Shown one piece after another: positions 45,488-53,296 of a stretch of DNA of 64,000 nt (the first letter of the stretch is position 1; every line of letters starts with the position of its first letter). Source of the DNA: Candidatus Eiseniibacteriota bacterium (GTDB lineage Bacteria; Eisenbacteria; RBG-16-71-46); NCBI GenBank assembly GCA_016710095.1, contig JADJLL010000008.1, positions 124,001 to 188,000 of the forward strand, given 5' to 3'. The notes under the pieces are model-generated. The model searched no databases. It had not been told where the DNA came from and worked only from the letters and a program-made list of their open reading frames with translations. A program made the translations under genes and the position numbers.

Positions 45488-47749
45488 CTACTTCGCCGCC
45501 TCCAGCGCTCCCGCCGCGCGGCCGAGCGCGTCGGTGATCGGACCCACGCCGCGCGCGTACGCGCGCGCGTCGCGATCGAGCACCGCCTGCCCGAGCCGCG
45601 GCAGCGGCACCGGCGCGTAGCCCGTGTTGAGGCCCGGCGCGTACAGCTCGTGGCGGAACCACTCGCGGCCCGGCAGTCCCGTGCCGACGAAGCCGCGCTC
45701 GGTGGCCATGAGCGCGCGGTTGATCGCCTCCGGTCCGCCCGCGGGCCACAGCTCCGTGCCCGCGAGCACGGCGTCCACGCGCTTCTCGAGCGCGAACGAC
45801 GAGTTGCGCAGCCGCGCCGCGGCCTGCTTCGCGGCGCCGAGCGACGCGTTGAACTGCAGAGAATCGGGGCGGCCCGCGCCGACGTCGTCCGCGCGCTCCT
45901 CGATCGACTGCATTTCGTCGTACACGAACTCGGCCGTGTTCGTGTAGCGCAGCGGCAGGATCTCGGCGTCCGCCAGGCGCATCGCGACGCGCGACCACAG
46001 CTCGGTCATCGCCGAGTGGATCGCGTACGTCGGATCGAGCACGCGATCGACGTACTCGAAATCGTCGTACATCGAGTGATACGCCCCCTGCAGGCCGGCG
46101 AACGCGAAGTCGAGGCACGGCACGCCGAGGTGATCGACGAACACCGTGTAGTCCGAGCCGCTGCCGAGCGAGGGCAGCTGCCACTCGAACGGCCGCACCT
46201 GCTCGCCGCGGTTGCGGCGCAGGCGGTTCAGGCGCGACCACTCGCCTCGCCCCTCCGACCACGCGCGATCCATCATCGTGTTCCACAGTGAGCGGTTCTG
46301 CACCGGATCGCGCACGTCGCGCGCGACCTCGAGCACGAGATCGCGCAGCGCGTGGCTGCCGCCCGCGCGCAGTTCCTTGCCGCTCACCGCGGCGTCCACG
46401 TTCACGTACGCGACGGCGTTCTCGCGCAGGTCGGCCGCGTTCGCCTCCGCCCACTCGGTCGAGCCGAGTAGTCCGTACTCCTCGCCGTCCCACGAGCACA
46501 GCACGATCGAGCGCCGCGGCTTCCAGCCCGTCGTCTTCGCGAGCGTGCCGAGCGAGCGCGCCAGTTCGAGCATGCAGATCGTGCCGCTGTTCGGATCCAC
46601 GGCGCCGTACGTCCACGCGTCGCGGTGATTGCCGAGCAGCACCTTCTGCTCGGGATGCTCGCGCCCGGTCATGGTCGCGATCACGTTCCAGATGGGGCGG
46701 ATCGCGTAGTCCTGCTCGATCGCGAGGTGCACCTTCGCCGCGCCCGGGCCCACGTGATACGTGAACGGCAGCCCGCCCTGCCAGCCCTTCGGCGCCTGCG
46801 GGCCTTCGAGCGTGGCGAGGATCTTCTTCGCCTCGCCCCACGACACGGGCAGCGACGGGATGCGCGGAATGCCGCGCACTTCGCTCATGGGCAGGCGCGC
46901 GAGCTTGCCGCTGCTCTGTCCGCTCGCCCAGCCGGGCGTCGTCGGATCGCCGGGGCCTTCCGACAGGTACTGCACGCTGCCACGCTGCAGCGCGTCGGCG
47001 GGACGGCCCGCGCCGCGCGGGTATTCGTCGGCCTGCGCGTAGCCGTCGTCGCCGGGATCGCTGTAGATGAGCACGCCCGCGGCGCCCGCGCGCTCGGCGT
47101 TGCGCACCTTGAGGCCGCGGAAGTTGCGCCCGTAGCGCACGAGCGCGATGCGCCCGCGCACGCTGATGCCCATGGCGGCGAGCTTCGCGAAGTCGTCCAC
47201 GTCGCCGAAGTTCGCGTACACGACCTGCGCGGTCACGTCGCCGGACGCGCCGTAGCCGTGGAACGCGTCGAACACGCCGCCGTCGTGCGCGTCCTTGTCC
47301 CATGCGGCGCCGGTCTCGCGCACGGCGAGCTTCTCGCCCGTCGGTTCGACCATCTCGAGCTTCACGCTCTTCGGGTAGTTCAGCAGCACCGGGATCTCGA
47401 CGATCTTCGCGTCCCAGCCGTACGCGGAGAGCCGGTCGCGCACGTACTCGGCGGTCGCGCGGTCGCCGGGCGTGCCCGCGACGTGCGCCTCTTCCGTGAG
47501 GATGCGCAGGTGGCGGCGCAGCGTGTCGGGGCGAATCACCATCGCGGCGCGGCGTTCGCGCGCGAGCTCGGCGTCGAGGCTGTCGTGCGCGAAGCCGGTC
47601 ATGCCGGCCGGCGGCGCGATGTTGCCGGGCGCGGGCTCGAGCACTCCCATGAACGGATGCAGGTCGGCTTCGACGCTGCAGGCTTCGGGCGACGCGGCGG
47701 CGAGCGGCAGCGCGACGGCCACGGCCGCGGCCAGGATCCAGCGCTTCAT
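45488..47749 (-). CDS. M28 zinc peptidase, glutamate carboxypeptidase II-like
   Basis: 753 aa from ATG 47749 (GAGGAG upstream), signal peptide residues 1-20. Protease-associated (PA) insert (VVYANFGDVDDFAKLAAMGISVRGRIALVRYGRNFRGLKVRNAERAGAAGVLIYSDPGDDG), zinc-peptidase domain with all co-catalytic ligands (GNHRDAW, GAVDPNSGT, DGEEYGLLG, YVNVDAA, YHSMYDD) and a C-terminal transferrin-receptor-like helical domain. This is the PSMA/GCPII architecture. It probably trims peptides or dipeptides in the periplasm or outside the cell. Confidence 0.93.
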   Translation of the reverse strand: MKRWILAAAVAVALPLAAASPEACSVEADLHPFMGVLEPAPGNIAPPAGMTGFAHDSLDAELARERRAAMVIRPDTLRRHLRILTEEAHVAGTPGDRATAEYVRDRLSAYGWDAKIVEIPVLLNYPKSVKLEMVEPTGEKLAVRETGAAWDKDAHDGGVFDAFHGYGASGDVTAQVVYANFGDVDDFAKLAAMGISVRGRIALVRYGRNFRGLKVRNAERAGAAGVLIYSDPGDDGYAQADEYPRGAGRPADALQRGSVQYLSEGPGDPTTPGWASGQSSGKLARLPMSEVRGIPRIPSLPVSWGEAKKILATLEGPQAPKGWQGGLPFTYHVGPGAAKVHLAIEQDYAIRPIWNVIATMTGREHPEQKVLLGNHRDAWTYGAVDPNSGTICMLELARSLGTLAKTTGWKPRRSIVLCSWDGEEYGLLGSTEWAEANAADLRENAVAYVNVDAAVSGKELRAGGSHALRDLVLEVARDVRDPVQNRSLWNTMMDRAWSEGRGEWSRLNRLRRNRGEQVRPFEWQLPSLGSGSDYTVFVDHLGVPCLDFAFAGLQGAYHSMYDDFEYVDRVLDPTYAIHSAMTELWSRVAMRLADAEILPLRYTNTAEFVYDEMQSIEERADDVGAGRPDSLQFNASLGAAKQAAARLRNSSFALEKRVDAVLAGTELWPAGGPEAINRALMATERGFVGTGLPGREWFRHELYAPGLNTGYAPVPLPRLGQAVLDRDARAYARGVGPITDALGRAAGALEAAK

Positions 47750-47822
47750 GAAGACTCCTCGGGACGAGTGAAGAGTGCGGCGGAGAAAGAGTGCGGCGAG
47801 CATACGGGCGGAGCGGGGACGG

Positions 47823-48668
47823 TCAACCCCTCAAACTCACCAGCACGCCGGCCGCGATCACGAGCACCGCGCCGGCCGCCTGATGCCATTCGGGCACCGA
47901 GTGGAAGACCGCGACCTCGAACAGGTACGTCATCACGACGCCGCTGTACGCGACGGCCGACAGCGTCGCGGCGCGCCCGCGCGCATAGGCGCGGCCGACG
48001 AACACCTGGCCGAAGCCGCCACTCAGCGCGGCGATCGCGAGCGGCAGGTACGCGCGCGGCTGCACGGGCTTCAGGTCCGGCAGTGCGACGAGGAGCGTGG
48101 CGCAACCGGCGAAGAGCGACATGTGCAGCGCGATCGCCTCGCTGCTCTCGTGCGGGCCCATGCGGCGCAGGCGCAGCAGCGCGAGCGCGTAGCTCACCGC
48201 GCCGACCAGCACGACGGGCCCGGCGCCGCCGCTCCACTGGAAGCGCGCGCCGAGCAGCACCGCGACGCCGACGAAGCCGACCGCGACGCCCGCCCACACG
48301 GTGCCGCGCACTTTCTCGTGCAGCACCGGGCCGGAGAGCATCGCGACCCACAGCGGCGTGGTCGCGTAGAGCGTCGTCGCGTCACCGACCGAAATCGCCT
48401 TCGTGCCGAGCGCGCTGAACAACGCGAGCGCGCCGCCGGTGCCGAACGCCGAGCGCAGCCACGCGTTCTTCTGGTCGGTCACGCGCAGCGACTTGCCCTG
48501 CAGCTTCGCCGACACGATCGCGACGATCGCGCCGCCGAAGAAGCGCGCGGCCGCGATCTCCGCCCACGGCAACTGGCCCGCGCCGGCGCGCGTGCCGAGC
48601 CGCATGCCCGTGTACGCGAGCTCCGAGAGCAGCAGCCAGCCGACGCCGTTGCGGAGCAGGGCGCGCAT
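47823..48668 (-). CDS. EamA/DMT-family transporter
   Basis: 281 aa with ten predicted helices in two EamA halves (ARFFGGAIVAIVSAKLQG...LFSALGTKAISVGDATTLYATTPLWVAMLS and ATLLVALPDLKPV...GRAYARGRAATLSAVAYSGVVMTYLFEVAVF). Drug/metabolite exporter of unknown substrate. Located 15 nt downstream of the YhaN-like gene on the same strand. Confidence 0.88.
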   Translation of the reverse strand: MRALLRNGVGWLLLSELAYTGMRLGTRAGAGQLPWAEIAAARFFGGAIVAIVSAKLQGKSLRVTDQKNAWLRSAFGTGGALALFSALGTKAISVGDATTLYATTPLWVAMLSGPVLHEKVRGTVWAGVAVGFVGVAVLLGARFQWSGGAGPVVLVGAVSYALALLRLRRMGPHESSEAIALHMSLFAGCATLLVALPDLKPVQPRAYLPLAIAALSGGFGQVFVGRAYARGRAATLSAVAYSGVVMTYLFEVAVFHSVPEWHQAAGAVLVIAAGVLVSLRG

Positions 48669-48683
48669 CGCGCGCGGCCCGGG

Positions 48684-51572
48684 TTACACGCGCGCGGACG
48701 CGGAGGCGTTCGCGCGAAGATCGAGCCAGTGCACGCGGTCCGCGAAGATCTCGGGATCGCGCGTGCGCAGCTCCTGATGCCGTCCGCGGTGACACGTCAC
48801 GACGAGCACCTGGTGCCCGGCGCCGAATCCCTCGACGAGCGCACGCATGGACTTCTCGAGCCGCTCGTCGTCGGAGGTCGCGAACGCGTCGTCGAGCAGC
48901 AGCGGCAGCGGCTCGGTGCCACGCGAGAGGAACTCGCTCACCGCGAGACGCACGGCGAGGTAGAGCTGGTCGCGAGCGCCGCTCGACAGCTGCAGGTGCG
49001 CCTTGCCGCGCGTGACCTGCGGGCCGCCGTCCATCTGCACGGAGAAGTCGAGGTCCTCGCCGAAGCGCAGCTGGTCCACGTGCGTGCCGAACTGCGAAAG
49101 GATCTCGCCGACGCGCGCGTTGAGGAAGTCCGCCCAGCGGCGATGCGTGTCGGTCGCGACCTTTTGGATGGTCGTGCGCGCGATCTCGACCGAGCGCTTG
49201 AACGCGCGGGCGCGAGCGACCGCCGTCGCGAGGCGCGCGATTTGCGCCTCGAGCTCGGGACGGTTCTGTGCGTGACGACGCCACGTCTCTTCGACCTCGA
49301 GCCGCAGGTCGGAGCGGCGGCGCTGCGTGCCTTCGAGGCGCGTGCGCGCCTGCTGCGCTTCGGTCTCGATCTCGCCCGCGGCGCGCGGTTCCTCGATGCG
49401 GGCGCCGGCGGCCTCGAGCTGCTCGAGCGTCGCGCGGCGCTGCTGCACCTCGACGTCCGGCAGGAGCCGTTTGCGCGCGAACGGAACCAACTCCTCGACG
49501 AGCATGTTCCAGCGTGAACGGCTCGCGAGCCGTCCGTGCAGCTCGTCGACGTGCTCGGTCCACGAACGCTCGGGGTCGTACGCGAGCCCGGCGCTGTGCA
49601 GGATGCGCTGCGCGCGTTCGCGCAGCCCGGCGACCGCGGCCTCGTCGACCGCGCGCTCCTTCTCGACCCACTCCCAGCTCTTGTCGAGCTCGGCGAGGCG
49701 CTGGCGCGACTGGAACGCGCGGCGCGCTTCGTACGCGACGCGCTCGAGCGTCTCGGGCGTCGGCGAGACGACCGGCAGCCCGCGCATGAGCGCGAGCGCC
49801 TGCTCGTTCACGGCGCGGCGCGTGTCTTCCGTCTGCGCGAGCATCTCCTGCGCGCGCATGAGCGGCGCGGAGTCTTCCATCATGCGCGCGTACTCGCCCC
49901 AGTGACGCATGAGGTCGACCGAGTCGCGATAGCCCATGAGGCGCGACAGGTCGGCGAGCCCGACTTCGTTCTCGGCACGCTGCGAGCGCAGCTGGTTCAG
50001 CCGGCGCTGCGCGTCGGCGAGCTTGCGCAGCGCGACGTCGCGCTCGGCCGCCTGCGCGCGCGAGGCGATCGAGAGCAGCGCCACGCCGGTGAGCGCGACG
50101 AACGCGCCGCCGCCGAGCAGCGCGGTCCACAACGTCTGCGTGCCGTGCGTGAGGAACACCACGCCGCCGGCGATCGCGCCACCGGCGCCGAGCGCCGTGA
50201 CGATCCACGCGGGCACGCGGCGGCGATTGCGCTCGCCGTCCACCGCGCGGAGCGTCTCCGTCGCGGCGGTGCGCTCCTGTTCGAGTCCGGCGACTTCCGT
50301 CTGGAACGCGAGGTTCAGCTCGCTCTGCTGGCGCAGCAGCCGCTGATGATCGTCCGGCAGCGAGCTGAAGCGCGCGGTGAGGAACTGGATGCGCTCGGGC
50401 TCGTAGCCCTGCCCCGCGAGCTGGTCGCGCAGCTGGAACACCTGGTGCCGATGATGCGTGTCGTCGAGCGCGACCTGGCGCATCTGCGACGCGAGCGCGA
50501 CGCAGCGGTTGGCCTCTTCCTCGCCGAAGCGCTCGTAGGCTTCGAGCCCGGCGAGTTCGGAGGCGATCGCTTCGCGTTCCTTGGCGAGCTCCTCGCGGCG
50601 GCGCGCTTCGAGCGTTTCGAGATTGCGCTGCGCCTCTTCGAAGCGCGCGACCGTGTCGCGCAGTTCGGATTCGGCGTTCGCGGGAAGCTGCGCGGCGGAT
50701 TCGAGGCCGGCGGCCTCTTCCTCGAGCTTCTTCAGTTCGTCGAGCTGGCGGTCGTTCGCTTCGAGCTCGCGTCGCAGCGACGCGGCGATCGCGGACTGGC
50801 GCTCGGCGTCGAGCCGGCGCAGCGACTGCTTGAGTTCTTCTTCCTGCTCGGCGAGGTGCGCGAGCTGCTCGAGCGGCACCTGCACGAGCGACACCTGGTG
50901 ATCGAGCTCGTGCAGTTCGCCTTCGGACAGCTGGCGCTTCGCTTCGAGCTTGTCGATCGCGTTGTCCACCGTGCCCGTGAACTCGAGCTCCGGCGCGTTG
51001 TAGCGGCGCAGCGCCTCTTCGAGCACGCGCAGCGCTTCGGACGCGTTCGTGTCGCCGATGTGCGTGTCGGCCGCGTTCTCGAGCCGCGCGCGCAGCGTGG
51101 ACGAGCGGCGCGCCTTCTCGTCGCCGGGCACGACGTTGTCCAGGTCGCCCTGGCGCACCAGCGCGCACTTCTCGAACTCGGCCATGTCGAGGCCCAGCAG
51201 GATCTGGCCGATCGAGCCGTCTTCGCGGCCCGTGACGAACTCCGACGTGACCTCCCGGCCCGCGCCGTCGAACACCGTCACCGTGCCGCGCTCGAAGTCG
51301 CGCGCGATGCGCAGGCGGCGGCCCGTCACTTCGACTTCGAGTTCGACGCGGAACTCGCCGCCCTGCCACGGACGCCAGCGGTCGAGCGGCGTCAGCACGC
51401 GGTGCGTGCGGCGATCGTCCTCGAGACCGTAGAGCGCCGAGACGATGGCCGCGAGCAGCGAGGACTTGCCGCGCTCGTTGTCGTCCACGACGAGGTTCAC
51501 CTTGTTCGGCGCGAACGTCCATTCGCCGCGCAGCGGACCGAAGCCCTTCACCTCGAGCTTGAGCAGCTTCAT
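48684..51572 (-). CDS. YhaN-like SMC/Rad50-type ATPase with membrane segment
   Basis: 962 aa from ATG 51572 (MKLLKLEVKGFGPLRGEWTF). N-terminal ATPase lobe with Walker A-like VDDNERGKSSLL (the usual first Gly is Asp), long coiled coils (about residues 150-780), two hydrophobic segments in the middle (about 445-490, VTALGAGGAIAGGVVFLTHG and LLGGGAFVALTGVALLS), then the ABC signature LSSGARDQLYLAVR and Walker B LPLLLDDAFATSDDERL. Matches the YhaN/SbcE family that pairs with YhaO, likely in DNA end processing near the membrane. Overlaps its partner by ATGA. Confidence 0.9.
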   Translation of the reverse strand: MKLLKLEVKGFGPLRGEWTFAPNKVNLVVDDNERGKSSLLAAIVSALYGLEDDRRTHRVLTPLDRWRPWQGGEFRVELEVEVTGRRLRIARDFERGTVTVFDGAGREVTSEFVTGREDGSIGQILLGLDMAEFEKCALVRQGDLDNVVPGDEKARRSSTLRARLENAADTHIGDTNASEALRVLEEALRRYNAPELEFTGTVDNAIDKLEAKRQLSEGELHELDHQVSLVQVPLEQLAHLAEQEEELKQSLRRLDAERQSAIAASLRRELEANDRQLDELKKLEEEAAGLESAAQLPANAESELRDTVARFEEAQRNLETLEARRREELAKEREAIASELAGLEAYERFGEEEANRCVALASQMRQVALDDTHHRHQVFQLRDQLAGQGYEPERIQFLTARFSSLPDDHQRLLRQQSELNLAFQTEVAGLEQERTAATETLRAVDGERNRRRVPAWIVTALGAGGAIAGGVVFLTHGTQTLWTALLGGGAFVALTGVALLSIASRAQAAERDVALRKLADAQRRLNQLRSQRAENEVGLADLSRLMGYRDSVDLMRHWGEYARMMEDSAPLMRAQEMLAQTEDTRRAVNEQALALMRGLPVVSPTPETLERVAYEARRAFQSRQRLAELDKSWEWVEKERAVDEAAVAGLRERAQRILHSAGLAYDPERSWTEHVDELHGRLASRSRWNMLVEELVPFARKRLLPDVEVQQRRATLEQLEAAGARIEEPRAAGEIETEAQQARTRLEGTQRRRSDLRLEVEETWRRHAQNRPELEAQIARLATAVARARAFKRSVEIARTTIQKVATDTHRRWADFLNARVGEILSQFGTHVDQLRFGEDLDFSVQMDGGPQVTRGKAHLQLSSGARDQLYLAVRLAVSEFLSRGTEPLPLLLDDAFATSDDERLEKSMRALVEGFGAGHQVLVVTCHRGRHQELRTRDPEIFADRVHWLDLRANASASARV

Positions 51573-52810
51573 CCCGCCACCTCTTCCCACGCCGGCGAGA
51601 CTTCGCGCAGCTTGAATGCGTCGAGCCCGTGATAGAGCGCGCGTTCGAGTTCGGCGCGCACGGCCGGGTCGGTGGCGGCGTCCATCTGCGTGAGCAGTTC
51701 GCGCGCGAAGCGCTCTTCGGTCGTCTTGCCTTCGCCTTCGCGGTAGCGCGACAGCTCGTAGTCGGGGCGCAGCGCGCTCGCGTCCCACCGCAGGTGGAAC
51801 ACGCGGGTGCGCAGGTCGGAGCCCGGTCCGCTCCAGCGCACGCCGGCCGGGAGCCGGCCGGTGAGCGTGACGGACGCGAAATCCATTTCGCCCGCGCCGG
51901 CGACGTCGAGCGCCTTGAGGATGCGGCGGTCGATCTGGTCGGCGCTCGCGGCGCCGTTGACGTCGGTCGTGACCGCGCAGACGCGGCGTCGATCGAGTTC
52001 GACCGGTTCGACTTCGACGAACGGCAGGCGGTGTCCGTACTCGATGCGCACTTCGACCGCGCCGTGCGAGCCCGCTTCGGTGTAATCGAGGGCGACGGCG
52101 GAGCCCGCGTACGCGAGCCGCGCGCCCGCCGACTTCACCCCTTCGGTGAGCGGCTGCTCGATGCGCGAGAGCGTGTGGTAGTGGCCGACCGCGTGGTAGA
52201 CGAACGGCGAGGCGGCGACTTCGGCGTCGGAGAACGGCGCCGTCATCTTCTGCGCGGGCGGGCACTGTCCTTCGCGCGAGCCGTGGAAGAGCGCGATCTC
52301 GAAGCCCATCGGGTCGGTACCCGTGATCGGCGCGAGCAGGTGTGAGGCGAGCGGTCGGTCGGTGTTTTCGACGCCCGACGTGAAGCAGCGTCCCCACACG
52401 CGCACGCCCGGGAGTCGCGTCACCGGCCGGCTGGACCATTCGGCCGAGTCGAACACGTGCACGTGTTCCGGATACGTGATCCCGCGCGCCTGCAGGAGTC
52501 GCGCATTCCATGCCGCGTTGTCGGACGACGCCGGATCATGATTGCCCGGCGCGATGAACACCGGAGGGCAGCCACTCACCGCGAATACTTTGATCGCGAA
52601 CGTGAGGAGGGCCGCGTCGACCTGCGTGGAGTCGAACACGTCGCCCGGCACGAGGATACCGTGGACGCCACGTTCGATCGCCTGGGAGACACACAGTTCG
52701 AGGGCGCGTTGCTGGTCACGCCGACGTTCTTCGCGCCGATCCGCGGGCAGCCATGCAAACGGCCGACCGAGGTGGAGATCCGAGACTTGCAGGAACCGGG
52801 CGAGAGCCAT
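51569..52810 (-). CDS. YhaO-like Mre11/SbcD-type metallophosphoesterase
   Basis: 413 aa. Five calcineurin-type metal motifs: LQVSDLHLGRPF, VPGDVFDS, APGNHDPASSDN, ALFHGSREG and AVGHYHTL. The C-terminal part is a capping domain. Predicted Mn-dependent nuclease forming a complex with the ATPase encoded next, as Mre11-Rad50. The pair probably processes DNA ends or blocked forks. Confidence 0.92.
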   Translation of the reverse strand: MALARFLQVSDLHLGRPFAWLPADRREERRRDQQRALELCVSQAIERGVHGILVPGDVFDSTQVDAALLTFAIKVFAVSGCPPVFIAPGNHDPASSDNAAWNARLLQARGITYPEHVHVFDSAEWSSRPVTRLPGVRVWGRCFTSGVENTDRPLASHLLAPITGTDPMGFEIALFHGSREGQCPPAQKMTAPFSDAEVAASPFVYHAVGHYHTLSRIEQPLTEGVKSAGARLAYAGSAVALDYTEAGSHGAVEVRIEYGHRLPFVEVEPVELDRRRVCAVTTDVNGAASADQIDRRILKALDVAGAGEMDFASVTLTGRLPAGVRWSGPGSDLRTRVFHLRWDASALRPDYELSRYREGEGKTTEERFARELLTQMDAATDPAVRAELERALYHGLDAFKLREVSPAWEEVAG

Positions 52811-52977
52811 TTCGGCGTGCGTCCTTGCGCTGGGGAAGGCCTTCCGAGGCGTTCAATTGAGCCACCCGCAAGTTAGCCCCCGGCCGCAGACGCCGCAAGC
52901 CCAGCCGCAGCGTCGGCGACGTCCACTTCAGAAGAACCGCATTGAAGGTTCAAGACCACGAACCCCGAGCAGGACAC

Positions 52978-53088
52978 CGAGCCGCACCCGGAGGATCAGG
53001 GGGCAGTGGGACTCATCTGGGCGGTCGAGTCTCGATCGTGCCTCGATCGAGCCGCGCCCGGAGGATCAGGGGGCCTGCAGCGGGACTC
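52978..53088. repeat. Direct repeat pair in non-coding region
   Basis: A block GAGCCGC(A/G)CCCGGAGGATCAGGGGGC followed shortly by GGGACTC occurs at 52980-53013 and again at 53049-53088, about 70 nt apart. It begins the 486-nt gene-free stretch 52811-53296 between the YhaO start and the CHAT gene stop, which otherwise holds only the tandem repeats noted next. Confidence 0.75.
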
Positions 53089-53184
53089 TGAGGCATGCGG
53101 AGCCGAGGAGGGCGGGAGCATGACTCAGCGTCAGTGAGGCGGAGCAGGATGCGGAGCCGAGCGGCCGCGAAAGGCCCCCTGAGC

Positions 53185-53278
53185 CGCAGGGTGAGGCGAT
53201 GCAGCAGGAAGAGATCCGCAGGGTGAGGCAATGCAGCAGGAAGAGATCCGCAGGGTGAGGCGATGCAGCAGGGACAGC
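53185..53278. repeat. Tandem 32-nt repeat, nearly three copies
   Basis: A 32-nt unit starting CGCAGGGTGAGGC(G/A)ATGCAG and ending GGAAGAGATC is present at 53185-53216 and 53217-53248 with one difference, and a third, diverging copy begins at 53249. Because 32 is not a multiple of three it is unlikely to be coding. It lies just beyond the CHAT gene stop (53297). Confidence 0.85.
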
Positions 53279-53296
53279 GCCGCAAGGAACCGAACC

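Noticed and set aside
53185..53278. Tandem 32-nt repeat as a CRISPR array
   Set aside because: The copies abut directly with no unique spacers, and no cas genes are present.
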